A stretch of DNA of 64,000 nucleotides, from the NCBI GenBank assembly GCA_003045065.1, contig PSQJ01000001.1:62001-126000 (forward strand). Direction: 5' to 3'. Below, one piece after another: positions 28,851 to 38,397 of this stretch. Every line of letters starts with the position of its first letter. The stretch's first letter is position 1. Source of the DNA: Candidatus Liberibacter europaeus. GTDB lineage: Bacteria > Pseudomonadota > Alphaproteobacteria > Rhizobiales > Rhizobiaceae. The position numbers were made by a program, and so were the translations under genes. The notes under the pieces were generated by a model. That model was not told the DNA's origin. It saw only the letters and a program-made list of their open reading frames with translations, and ran no database searches.

Positions 28851-29948
28851 CTAATTCACAAAAGGAACAAGATCTATTCTTTTATGAGAAACGACAAGAA
28901 CTTTAAACAACTCACCCATGCTTTTTTTATCAGAAACCGTCCCTAATAAACGCCTAACTGAATCCAATACAATCTTTTCCTGTCCCGATTTTCTCATAAG
29001 GCAAAACATTCTTTGCCAGATTCCAAGACCCTCTAAAAACACTCTCTGCGTTGTGCATCCATTGATATATAATTTATTGCGAACAGCTAATGAAGCTAAG
29101 CGTTGAAAATCAACGTGACTAGTAAGATCGGCCTGACCAGGATTCATCAATAGAGAACAATATTTATGATCTTTAACTGCTTGAAGAGTATCACCCATAC
29201 TAGACTGAAAATGACCATAATCTATAATTATTGCTGTTCCTCCATCACAAGACAGTCTATCGGCGACTGATACCATTTCATTATCACGACACGGAGATGT
29301 TTCAAAGATCGCTCCAGGAGAACAATTACTGCACATAAAACTATTCTCTTCTATTTCTTGATCTCCTTCACCAAAAACTAGAACTTCATTATGATTTATA
29401 TCAATCATACGTTCACGTATCCCATTTCTCGTAACAATAAATTGTTTAATTGGCAAACTATCAAAAAATTCATTTGCAACAATAAAGGTAAAACCAGAAG
29501 GGACATCAGACAAATTCAAACACCAGTTTACTTTATCTATGTAATAAGATAATTGCTGCTTTTGAACGAGTCTCAATCTCTCACTATTTTCCATCAGATG
29601 GATGGATAATACAGAAAAAAAATCTGGACTTAAACAAGAAATAGCACGAATGATATCGGCCATCATAGTTCCCCTACCTGGCCCCATTTCTACTAATCTA
29701 ACCCATCGTGGAAATCCATGTTTCTCCCAAGACAAGATTAAAAAAATTGCCAACATCTCTCCAAAAATTTGACTTATTTCCGGAGCAGTAATAAAATCCC
29801 CAAAAGCGCCAAATGGATCACGCGTCGTATAATAACCAAATTCAGAATCAGAAAGGCACAGCGTAAAATATTGATCAACAGTAATAGGCCCATTGCTTTT
29901 AATCAAATTTACTATTTTTTGAGTTAACTCAGTGTTCACAAAAAGCAT
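28851..29948 (-). CDS. MidA/NDUFAF7-family SAM-dependent methyltransferase (DUF185)
   Basis: 365-residue protein of the DUF185 family. GYYTTRDPFGAFGDFITAPEI near residues 38-58 (family hallmark) is followed by the SAM motif VEMGPGRGTMM near 86-95 and ANEFFDSLPIKQF. The mitochondrial relative methylates an arginine of complex I subunit NDUFS2; the bacterial substrate is likely similar but unproven. Its start overlaps the lgt stop by 20 bases, indicating coupled translation. The pgeF gene that often follows in relatives is absent. Confidence 0.9.
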   Translation of the reverse strand: MLFVNTELTQKIVNLIKSNGPITVDQYFTLCLSDSEFGYYTTRDPFGAFGDFITAPEISQIFGEMLAIFLILSWEKHGFPRWVRLVEMGPGRGTMMADIIRAISCLSPDFFSVLSIHLMENSERLRLVQKQQLSYYIDKVNWCLNLSDVPSGFTFIVANEFFDSLPIKQFIVTRNGIRERMIDINHNEVLVFGEGDQEIEENSFMCSNCSPGAIFETSPCRDNEMVSVADRLSCDGGTAIIIDYGHFQSSMGDTLQAVKDHKYCSLLMNPGQADLTSHVDFQRLASLAVRNKLYINGCTTQRVFLEGLGIWQRMFCLMRKSGQEKIVLDSVRRLLGTVSDKKSMGELFKVLVVSHKRIDLVPFVN

Positions 29949-30780
29949 TTTTTTCTAATATTATTGCCCTAACAATGCACCAAATTCCTATTATCAACAT
30001 AGGAAAAGATAGAAGCATACCCATCGTCATCCATTCGCCCATAATATATCCTAATTGCACATCTGGTTCACGAAAGAATTCCACAACAATTCGTGAAATA
30101 GCATATCCACAAATAAAGACACCTGTTGCAAAACCTGGTTTTTTAAGAGCTCCACGATAAACTATTACCTGCATTATTAAAAACAGTACTATTCCTTCAA
30201 GAAATGCTTCGTATAATTGACTTGGATGACGAGGTAAATCACCTCCTGAAGGGAAAACCATAGACCATGGCATCCAAGATACCTTTCCAAATAACTCACC
30301 ATTTATGAAATTAGCAATTCTACCCAAAAATATTCCAAACGGCGCAGAGGTAGCAAGAAGATCTGAAAACACCCAAAAAGAAAATTTATAAATTCTAGAC
30401 AATAAGAATAATGATAAAAACACACCAAAAAACGCACCATGAAAGGACATGCCCCCTTCCCAAACGTATAAAATATGTAGAGGAAAGTATAAAAGTAAAT
30501 CTAGGTTATATAAAATAAAATAAAATATACGCCCTCCTAATATCAGACCTATAATTATCCAAAATACACAACTACCTTGAGTATCATCGTTTATATGAAT
30601 ACGATTATATTTGTTCTGTTGCTCTGTCCATAAATTATTCCTACGTAATAAACTTTGCATGCACCAAACACTGAATAATGCTCCAGCTGCATAAGCTAAT
30701 CCATACCAACGCACAGAAATGACACCAAATGATATTGCAATAGGATTAATTTGTGGATAAGCCAAAATAGACCACAACAT
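29929..30780 (-). CDS. lgt: prolipoprotein diacylglyceryl transferase
   Basis: Inner-membrane enzyme that transfers diacylglycerol from phosphatidylglycerol to the lipobox Cys of prolipoproteins. 283 residues from the ATG at 30780, which has AGGAGATATAATT directly before it (an upstream frame start at 30831 is less likely). Several membrane segments; conserved GMSFHGAFFGV, the Lgt signature GRIANFINGELFG, RHPSQLYEA and SRIVVEFFREPD are all intact. This contrasts with the damaged lnt product of the same pathway at 52-54 kb. Confidence 0.95.
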   Translation of the reverse strand: MLWSILAYPQINPIAISFGVISVRWYGLAYAAGALFSVWCMQSLLRRNNLWTEQQNKYNRIHINDDTQGSCVFWIIIGLILGGRIFYFILYNLDLLLYFPLHILYVWEGGMSFHGAFFGVFLSLFLLSRIYKFSFWVFSDLLATSAPFGIFLGRIANFINGELFGKVSWMPWSMVFPSGGDLPRHPSQLYEAFLEGIVLFLIMQVIVYRGALKKPGFATGVFICGYAISRIVVEFFREPDVQLGYIMGEWMTMGMLLSFPMLIIGIWCIVRAIILEKNAFCEH

Positions 30781-30985
30781 AATTATATCTCCTATTTTAT
30801 TGCTATAACTTGCTCTAAATTCAATATACAATCAATCTCAATAATTAATACTTAAACTCAAGATTTATATAGAAAGACAACCGCAAATATTATAGACCGC
30901 CAAATTATAAAATCAACCTATACCTTGTTATTATTTTAGTTTTGTAATATGCTAGAGGCGGTATTTGCTTGTTGAGGATATGATA

Positions 30986-31273
30986 ATGTCATTTAATTCA
31001 GACAAAATTTTTGAAAAAGCTTCTCGCTTGGCTGATTGCGCTTCTGATACTATCAAAGATATATCTCGGGAGGCAGAAGCCTTTGCTCATGTTAAATTGC
31101 AAAACACCCTAAATTCCATGGGGGTCGTGCACACAGAAGAGTTTGAGGCGATTAAATGCATGGTATCTAAAATTAATGATGAAGTATCTTCTATGCAGAA
31201 ACGCATAGACAAGATTGAGAAGAATATTTCAGATCTCCAAAATATTTTAAAAAATGATGAGAAAAGCATATAG
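30986..31273 (+). CDS. ubiK: UbiK-like accessory factor / BMFP family (DUF526)
   Basis: A 95-residue protein. Its C-terminal coiled coil (TEEFEAIKCMVSKI then SSMQKRIDKIEKNI) matches the BMFP/UbiK family, small proteins that aid ubiquinone synthesis or membrane fusion. GAGG precedes the ATG at 30986; a TTG 21 bases upstream is also open. It diverges from lgt, as in rhizobia. A 6-bp inverted repeat (ACCGCC/GGCGGT) frames the upstream 60 bases. Confidence 0.75.
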   Translation: MSFNSDKIFEKASRLADCASDTIKDISREAEAFAHVKLQNTLNSMGVVHTEEFEAIKCMVSKINDEVSSMQKRIDKIEKNISDLQNILKNDEKSI

Positions 31274-31667
31274 TAGTTTATGCCACATATGTAATCAGAG
31301 ATTTTTTGTTACAATTTCTCAACCATATACAAAATATTAGATATATTTGAACGATGGTTTTGGATTTTATAACATAATTATTATCAAGTTATAATTGTTA
31401 AGCATACAGTGGAGATATATTGAAAGTATCCTTTTTTATATATGTACTGCTTCAATATAGATAATCTACATAAGGCACAAAAAGCTCATAATTTATATTT
31501 AACGTATAAATGATTGTGTGAAAAAAAGTTCATATCAATCTGGTTATTATGACAAAATTTTAGCAATATCCATTTGCCATAATATCAATTAATTAATACA
31601 TTTGTGTAACATCATATGTTATTACTCCGTGTATTTGTTTTTTCTGAAAGTTGTTTAATTTCCCTAT
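31274..31667. other. Spacer ubiK-gshB
   Basis: 394 bases without an ORF. The plus strand is unusually T- and G-rich here compared with most spacers in the window, which are A- and C-rich. No terminator with a clear stem was found. Confidence 0.4.
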
Positions 31668-32639
31668 ATGAATAAAATCAGCAATATAGCAATTCAAATG
31701 GATCATATCTCCACCATTAACGTGGCGGGAGATTCAACTTTTGCGATAGCTATAGAAGCGCAAGAACGTGGCTACAAGCTATTTCATTACACACCAGATC
31801 AACTTGGTATGCGTGATAATAAAGTATACGCATGTGCCGAACCATTGTCCTTGCGCGATAATAATGATAGCTATTACTCTCTTGGAGCAAAAGAAATCGT
31901 TGATCTTTCTCAAATGGATGTAGTCCTTGTACGCCAAGATCCGCCATTTAATATGAATTATATTACTAGTACTTATCTTTTGGAAAAAATACATCCTAAA
32001 ACATTGATAATAAATAATCCATTATGGATACGAAATTCTCCGGAGAAAATTTTTGTCACAGAATTCCCCGACTTGACACCACCCACCCTCATTTCACGCG
32101 ATGTTAATCAAATACATCAATTCTACTTAGAAATGAAAGATATCATTATTAAGCCTTTGTATGGGAATGGAGGCTTAGGAGTTTTTCGAATCACTCTAGG
32201 CGATCGCAACTTTTCTTCTTTGATAGAAATTCTATTCGCACAATATCCTGAACCTCTTGTCGTACAAGCTTATTTACCTCAAGTTAGAAAAGGAGATAAG
32301 AGAATTATCTTGTTGGATGGAAAGCCTGTCGGCGCCATAAACAGAGTGCCCTCTGAGAGTGACAATAGATCAAATATTCATGCAGGAGGGAAGGCAGAAT
32401 TAACAGAATTAAATGATACAGAAAAAGATATATGCCGGCGTATAGCACCAGCTTTACGAAAAAGAGATCTACTTTTTGTAGGAATTGATGTAATTGGAGA
32501 TTTTATAACAGAAATAAATGTCACCTCACCTACTTGCATACGTGAAATTTATCAATGCGGAGGGAACAACATAGCATCACTATTTTGGAATGAAGCTGAA
32601 ACTAAGCTAAATCTTCTTAGGAATAGTGCATTTGAATAG
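31668..32639 (+). CDS. gshB: glutathione synthetase
   Basis: ATP-grasp ligase joining glycine to gamma-glutamylcysteine. 323 residues. The N-terminal pre-ATP-grasp domain begins [20 protein letters not shown], as in rhizobial GshB. It is followed by [16 protein letters not shown] (ATP binding), [19 protein letters not shown] and the C-terminal [15 protein letters not shown] with metal and ATP ligands near 274-288. gshA is not in the window. Confidence 0.95.
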   Translation: MNKISNIAIQMDHISTINVAGDSTFAIAIEAQERGYKLFHYTPDQLGMRDNKVYACAEPLSLRDNNDSYYSLGAKEIVDLSQMDVVLVRQDPPFNMNYITSTYLLEKIHPKTLIINNPLWIRNSPEKIFVTEFPDLTPPTLISRDVNQIHQFYLEMKDIIIKPLYGNGGLGVFRITLGDRNFSSLIEILFAQYPEPLVVQAYLPQVRKGDKRIILLDGKPVGAINRVPSESDNRSNIHAGGKAELTELNDTEKDICRRIAPALRKRDLLFVGIDVIGDFITEINVTSPTCIREIYQCGGNNIASLFWNEAETKLNLLRNSAFE

Positions 32640-32827
32640 AATGCCCTAAATACCCATCCGTTAAACAGTCTTATAAATTAGTGATTTAACAAAACACGGT
32701 TCTTATTTGGCTGAAAATAAAACAAAAACTATAAAAATATAAACACTACATCAATAGATGATAGAAAGAATTGTATTATCAATTTAAGACTTATTTTTCG
32801 ATATTGATAATTTATACAATAAAATAT

Positions 32828-33133
32828 CTACTTGGGCGATCTAACGGAGTAATTAGTATCGTAATCAGCTACAAAGCGCAACTTGCGAAAATCCTTAACC
32901 TTCAAAATAGAACTTTTATAAAGCGGATCTCTCTTAAAAGCATCAAGAGATTCTTGATCGTCAAATTCTCCGTAAACAATTAAGTCTACTTCTTTACTCC
33001 AATTATCAATGCAAAGATTATCACCAATTTCTATCAAGCGAGCATGCGGGATATCTACTAATACAGAAAGACCCGAACGCACCAACTCATAATTTTCAGG
33101 TAAAACAGTAAAAAACACAATATGGCGGATAAT
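32828..33133 (-). CDS. Dabb-family (stress-responsive A/B barrel) protein, probable ATT start
   Basis: A small ferredoxin-like barrel protein: IRHIVFFTVLPEN at the start, a PHARLIEIGDN middle and DQESLDAFKRDPLYKSS. The function in bacteria is unknown. The frame opens with TTG at 33172, but a strong ribosome site GGGGAGGGA lies at 33140-33148, exactly six bases before ATT at 33131-33133, and the protein from there begins like family members (Met-Ile-Arg-His). No ATG, GTG or TTG fits in frame. I therefore call a rare ATT start giving 101 residues; the TTG form would have 114. Confidence 0.7.
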   Translation of the reverse strand: MIRHIVFFTVLPENYELVRSGLSVLVDIPHARLIEIGDNLCIDNWSKEVDLIVYGEFDDQESLDAFKRDPLYKSSILKVKDFRKLRFVADYDTNYSVRSPK

Positions 33134-33139
33134 AGCAAA

Positions 33140-33148
33140 TCCCTCCCC
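33140..33148 (-). promoter_or_regulatory. Strong ribosome site supporting an ATT start
   Basis: The minus strand reads GGGGAGGGA, six bases before the proposed ATT codon. The TTG that opens the frame further upstream has no such site. Confidence 0.6.
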
Positions 33149-33266
33149 AACATAACATTGAATAAAGCACAACTGTTTCCCTTCATCGCAAAATTAAGGA
33201 ATCAAGTCATACGGTAACTAATAATACAAATATAACACAAAAAATGAACTATCTTTTTTACAACAC

Positions 33267-33343
33267 TGGTACGGCTGGGCGGATTCGAACCGCCGACCTC
33301 AGGTGCCACAAACCTGCGCTCTAACCAGCTGAGCTACAACCGC
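33267..33343 (-). tRNA. tRNA-His (GTG) lacking the encoded G-1
   Basis: 77-nt cloverleaf. Acceptor strand GCGGTTG pairs with CAGCCGT (first pair G-U), the anticodon loop is TTGTGGC with GTG, the T-loop is TTCGAAT, the discriminator is A73 and CCA is encoded. The base before G1 is T, so no G-1 is encoded, and the discriminator is A where most bacteria have C. This combination is known in a clade of alphaproteobacteria that recognise tRNA-His differently. Confidence 0.93.
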
Positions 33344-33910
33344 ATTTTAACAAAGGAAAAAAACAGTTATCAATGTACCTAATATAATTCCTAGCAATAT
33401 TTATTATATAAAAATTGTCCAATCATCAATCAATATCACCCTACAATACATTCACCATTCTATTATGACATAACAAATGATACAAGAGAAAAAATCAATC
33501 AATAAGGACGTTAACCTTACTGATAAATTAACGTTAATAATCTTAGATTAATACTTCCAGATCAAATAACTGTTAGTTATTCTTGATTCAAAGATGCCAA
33601 ATAGGCATCATCCCCATTTTTTGATTTAGTATATTTTGGATATAAGAATGCTTGCAATGAAAAATACACTTCTTACTGAAATTAGTTGTTCATATGAAAA
33701 TTCTACGCAGGGAAACGGAATGTTTTTGTTCCTGATAAATATCATAAAAACAAAATATAGCCAACCAATGCAAATACATATCTTGATGAGGGATTATGCA
33801 TGTACTGCTTATCCTTAACTATTCTAAGGGACAACACGTGTATAATATTGCAGCCTAAATAAACCGTAAGATTTCTACATTACATTAGAATAGTCCAGAG
33901 AGTGTGAACA
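33344..33910. other. Upstream region of the PAS histidine kinase
   Basis: 567 bases. Arms ACGTTAA (33508-33514) and TTAACGT (33528-33534) form an inverted repeat, overlapped by a perfect palindrome ATTAACGTTAAT at 33527-33538. A 60-codon frame at 33636-33818 has no supporting ribosome site or motif. The rest is AT-rich. Confidence 0.4.
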
Positions 33911-36451
33911 ATGAGCTTTGATTCTATCAATTCTAAAACTAATAATATTCTGACAAACAATTGTAAGAATAATGAGCATAATTTGCCTATTAGAGAGACA
34001 AAAGATAGACTTAACACCAAAAATTATACAACAGAAAATGATAGCAAAAAAGAATGTTTAAAAGAATTATCTCCTGTAGATGAAGAAAAAAATCTTGGTG
34101 TGAATATATGTTGTTCTACCAATACATATGAATCAAAAAATACGTTTTTGTTTGATCCAAAACCTCGTACTATACGATTTACATGGAAGATAGATTCTGA
34201 TGGTTATATTTTTGAAATTTCAAAAGAATTATCTCAAACTATTGGACCATATGTTCTACGAATTATTGGCATTAAATTCTGTGATATTAACAATCTACTC
34301 CATATTGATCCTACAGAATGTTTATATGAAATTTTAAAGCAGCAAAACACTTGGTACGGAAAGACTACTTTCTGGCCAATTGAAGGAACAGATTTGATTG
34401 TTCCAATTGATCTATCTGCTCTGCCAATGTATTCTAGGAATCATGAATTTCAAGGGTTTAAAGGGTTAGGAATAATTCACGTTGACAAATATTCAAATGA
34501 TCCAAATCAATTAGGCAAAATATTAGAATCGATATTATCTACTTTAAATAACAACGAAACACGCAATGACCTTGTTCAAAAGGATGATTCTGCCCTTTCA
34601 AATTATAAAGAAATACCATTTTGCAATACAATTTCCCATGATATAGCAAAGGAAAAAAACATAACAGAAAATCATATGTCTAAAAGATACAAAGTATGTT
34701 TATCAGAGAATTTTGATATTCAAAATAAAATGGCATTTCTATCCGAATATTATCTTACTAAAGGGGATAGCTTAAAACTAACAAATCATACACCATCATC
34801 AAAAAATGAAGATAGTTGTTTAGTTAATAATGATCTTAATCATACTGTTAATTTAAATAGATATACAAAAGACGCTTACATAAAAAATAATACTAAAAAT
34901 GTAGCAGAAGATTCATCACATGACTATCATCCATCATTATCTGACTACTTTGATGAAGGTGAGAATCTAACACCTGCGAGTGTTGATAAATATCATATTG
35001 CCTTCATTGTACATTCAAATGGATGCTTGTTGTATGCAAATCCTTCATTTCTACTTCTTACAGGATATAAAAATATTGAAGAAATCAAAAAAGCTGGTGG
35101 ACTAGATACGTTACTAGAAATTCAAAATGTATATAAAAGCGGCAGGCCTTTGGGTTCTGTTGCATTATATCGTTCTGATTGCGTGAGTATTGCTGTATCA
35201 GCTCATTTACATTCTATTAAATGGAATGGAGAAAATTCACTAGCCATGACTTTTGTCCCCTTTGAAAGAAAAATAAATTTTACCCAAAATATTTCTCAAA
35301 CCAAAACAGTTGAGCATAATATCGAAAAATCAACCCCTCATAAAACTGAAATAGATGCAATACAATTATGCTCCATATTAGAAATAGCATCAGATGGTAT
35401 AGCTATAATTGACGCAGATGGAAATATTATTTCTACTAATCAAGCAATCACTGATTTATTCGGATATCCTCAGCATGATTTATTGAACAAGCCATTGACT
35501 AAAATTTTTGCCTGTGAAAATGAAAGTATGATGAGCATCTATCTCTCAGAAATAGTATTTCTTGATACAGGAAATAAAATAAAAAAATCAACAGTAGGAC
35601 GTACTATAAAAGGAGATCTAATTTCTATACGTGTTACAATAAAAAAATTACCTTTTTCCAACTGCTATTGTTTAATAGTTCATAATATCTCTGAATTTAA
35701 ACAAGAAAAAAAAGATTTGTATGATAACAAAAAAATAGTTGAGAAAGAAAAATACACTAAAATTGATTTATTGGCACGGATTAGTCACGAGATACGCACA
35801 CCTCTTACCGCTATCATAGGATTTTCTGAAGCTATTAAAAATCAAAAATTTGGATATGTAGGGAACCCTCGTTATGTAGAGTATGCTAATTATATAAATC
35901 AATCCAGTAATCTAGTCCTAGATATCGTAAATGATCTATTGGATATATCAAAAATAGAATCTGGACAAATGAATCTAAGTTTCCAATATTTATCTTTAAA
36001 TGATATAATATCTGAAGCAATTTCGCTAATTCAATTATATGCAAACGACAAAAGAATCCTAGTACGCACTTCTTTTTCTAGAAAAATTCCTCAAATATTG
36101 GCAGATGTACGCTCCATAAAACAAATAGCACTTAATATATTATCTAATGCAATTCATTTTACACCTTCTGGAGGACAAATTATAATTTCCACTGCATGCA
36201 CAAGAAACAAAAGTGTTGTTTTTCGAGTCCGCGACACTGGTATAGGAATGACCAATTATGAATTAGAAAAAGCCATGCAACCTTTTGGGCAAATACCTAA
36301 TTCCGAGCAAGCATGCGGAGAAGGAACAGGATTAGGTCTACCTATTACCAAAGCAATGGTAGATGCTAATATGGGTAAATTTTATGTTTTCTCAACACCA
36401 TCCAAAGGAACATTAGTAGAAATAATTTTTCCAATTAAAAAAGCATCATAA
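33911..36451 (+). CDS. PdhS/PleC-like multi-PAS sensor histidine kinase
   Basis: 846 residues without membrane segments. An N-terminal PAS-like region at about 75-190 contains FWPIEGTDLIVPIDLSALP, typical of rhizobial PdhS kinases. A long Asn/Lys/Ser-rich linker (about 190-350) is followed by two more PAS domains (about 360-460 and 490-600). HisKA has the phospho-accepting His626 in RISHEIRTPLTA, then the HATPase with NILSNAIHFTPSGG and GEGTGLGLPITKA. In Brucella and Caulobacter such kinases act on DivK and so on CtrA. The partner here is inferred. No receiver gene is adjacent. Confidence 0.85.
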   Translation: MSFDSINSKTNNILTNNCKNNEHNLPIRETKDRLNTKNYTTENDSKKECLKELSPVDEEKNLGVNICCSTNTYESKNTFLFDPKPRTIRFTWKIDSDGYIFEISKELSQTIGPYVLRIIGIKFCDINNLLHIDPTECLYEILKQQNTWYGKTTFWPIEGTDLIVPIDLSALPMYSRNHEFQGFKGLGIIHVDKYSNDPNQLGKILESILSTLNNNETRNDLVQKDDSALSNYKEIPFCNTISHDIAKEKNITENHMSKRYKVCLSENFDIQNKMAFLSEYYLTKGDSLKLTNHTPSSKNEDSCLVNNDLNHTVNLNRYTKDAYIKNNTKNVAEDSSHDYHPSLSDYFDEGENLTPASVDKYHIAFIVHSNGCLLYANPSFLLLTGYKNIEEIKKAGGLDTLLEIQNVYKSGRPLGSVALYRSDCVSIAVSAHLHSIKWNGENSLAMTFVPFERKINFTQNISQTKTVEHNIEKSTPHKTEIDAIQLCSILEIASDGIAIIDADGNIISTNQAITDLFGYPQHDLLNKPLTKIFACENESMMSIYLSEIVFLDTGNKIKKSTVGRTIKGDLISIRVTIKKLPFSNCYCLIVHNISEFKQEKKDLYDNKKIVEKEKYTKIDLLARISHEIRTPLTAIIGFSEAIKNQKFGYVGNPRYVEYANYINQSSNLVLDIVNDLLDISKIESGQMNLSFQYLSLNDIISEAISLIQLYANDKRILVRTSFSRKIPQILADVRSIKQIALNILSNAIHFTPSGGQIIISTACTRNKSVVFRVRDTGIGMTNYELEKAMQPFGQIPNSEQACGEGTGLGLPITKAMVDANMGKFYVFSTPSKGTLVEIIFPIKKAS

Positions 36452-36676
36452 ACAAAACGCCAAAAATTAATATAAAAATTTGAAATATATTTTTGAATCT
36501 TCTTTAATAAAAAACGGTTATTTTGTTTGATATTGATATCTACGAAATACTAACGTTCATATGGGCTAACAATAATCTATAATTATTCAAATGTATAAAA
36601 TGCAAATACTAATAATCATCTAAAGTATTGATATATAAATATATGATGAATCTTATTTAAAGACAGAAATGAATAA

Positions 36677-38239
36677 TCATTCCCATTCAATGGTCGCAGG
36701 TGGCTTAGAAGTTACATCGTATACCACTCTATTAATTCCCTGTACTTCATTCACTATACGAGTAGAGACTTTACTTAAAAATTCCATATCAAAATGATGA
36801 AAATCGGCTGTCATGCCATCAATAGATGTAACCGCTCGCAAAGCACAAACGTACTCATAAGTGCGACCGTCACCCATAACTCCAACTGTCTGTATAGGCA
36901 ACAAAACCGCAAATGCTTGCCATATCATACTATAAATTCCTGCTTTGCAAATCTCATCAAGGTAAATAAAATCAGCTTCACGTAGAATACGCAATTTATC
37001 TTCAGTTATCTCTCCGATACAACGAATAGCAAGACCTGGACCTGGAAACGGATGGCGATCAATAAAATAATCAGGAAGACCTAATTCTTTGCCAAGAAGA
37101 CGCACTTCATCCTTAAAAAGTTCTCGCAATGGTTCAATAAGCTGCATATCCATATGTTCAGGCAATCCACCTACATTATGATGTGATTTTATCACAGATG
37201 ACGGTCCCCCAAAAAAAGAAACACTTTCAATAACGTCAGGATATAAAGTCCCCTGCCCAAGAAACTTAACACCTCCTATTTTTTTTGCTTCTTCTTCGAA
37301 AACTTCTATAAATAATTTCCCTATTATTTTACGCTTAACCTCTGGATCAATAATATTCTTCAATTTGTTAAGGAATAAATCTGAAGCATCCACAACAATT
37401 AAAGGAAAATCAGGATAATTATTAAATACACTAACAATACTATCCTTTTCATTCTTACGCATTAACCCATTATCAACAAGTACACAGGTTAAGTTATGAC
37501 CTATAGCTTCATGTATAAGAAATGCGACAACAGAAGAATCAACCCCTCCTGACAAAGCGCAAATAACACGCTCATCTCCTACTTTTTTCTTAATAGAAGA
37601 TACTATATCTTTGTGATAAGAAGACATAATCCAATCACCTTGAATACCAGCGATATCATGCAAAAAGTTAGCTATTAATTTGTCACCACCCAATGTATGT
37701 ATTACCTCAGGATGAAACTGAACAGCATAATATTTTCTCCTTTCATCTGCAATAAAAGCAAAAGGAGTGCTCTCCGAAGAGGCAATTACATCAAATCCTT
37801 CTGGAATAATTTCTATCTGATCACCATGACTCATCCACACCTGATGGTAAGAACCCTTTTCCCAAAGCCCTGTCAACAATGAACAATCTTGCTTGATCTC
37901 AATAAAAGCACGACCAAATTCTCTGCCTTGCGAATTTTTAATCTTGCCACCAAGTGACATACACATAATTTGTTGTCCATAACAAATACCTAATAAAGGA
38001 ATCTCAGCTTCAAATATTTCTTGTGGGATATTAGGATGGTTAATATTTAATGATGATGCAGGACTTCCTGAAAAAATAACTGCTTGAGGCTTCATCCTTG
38101 TAAAAGAATCCAAAGCACCATCAAATGCCACAACCTCACAATAAACACTGTTCTCACGCACACGTCGTGCAATCAACTGAGTAAACTGACTTCCAAAATC
38201 AATAATTAGAACTTTGTTTGATTTGCTAATTTCGTCCAT
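36677..38239 (-). CDS. guaA: GMP synthase (glutamine-hydrolysing)
   Basis: Converts XMP to GMP with glutamine and ATP. 520 residues: class I amidotransferase with the nucleophile Cys86 in LLGICYGQQ and AVQFHPEV, the ATP pyrophosphatase P-loop ALSGGVDSS near 231, and the C-terminal dimerisation domain ending KPPATIEWE. Complete, with no unusual residue noticed. Confidence 0.97.
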   Translation of the reverse strand: MDEISKSNKVLIIDFGSQFTQLIARRVRENSVYCEVVAFDGALDSFTRMKPQAVIFSGSPASSLNINHPNIPQEIFEAEIPLLGICYGQQIMCMSLGGKIKNSQGREFGRAFIEIKQDCSLLTGLWEKGSYHQVWMSHGDQIEIIPEGFDVIASSESTPFAFIADERRKYYAVQFHPEVIHTLGGDKLIANFLHDIAGIQGDWIMSSYHKDIVSSIKKKVGDERVICALSGGVDSSVVAFLIHEAIGHNLTCVLVDNGLMRKNEKDSIVSVFNNYPDFPLIVVDASDLFLNKLKNIIDPEVKRKIIGKLFIEVFEEEAKKIGGVKFLGQGTLYPDVIESVSFFGGPSSVIKSHHNVGGLPEHMDMQLIEPLRELFKDEVRLLGKELGLPDYFIDRHPFPGPGLAIRCIGEITEDKLRILREADFIYLDEICKAGIYSMIWQAFAVLLPIQTVGVMGDGRTYEYVCALRAVTSIDGMTADFHHFDMEFLSKVSTRIVNEVQGINRVVYDVTSKPPATIEWE

Positions 38240-38397
38240 TATAGCGTATTATCCCACATTTAAGAACCTATATTTTCTGAGCAACCATAAATCGTTATAC
38301 TAGAACAAAAAAAACTTCCGTTAATACATCACTAAATTAATCTTAATTTAGTACTATTAAAAATAGAAATAACCTTTAAAATTTCGATCTACATATG

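Noticed and set aside
33636..33818. 60-codon frame upstream of the PAS kinase
   Set aside because: No ribosome site and no motif; likely chance in AT-rich spacer.
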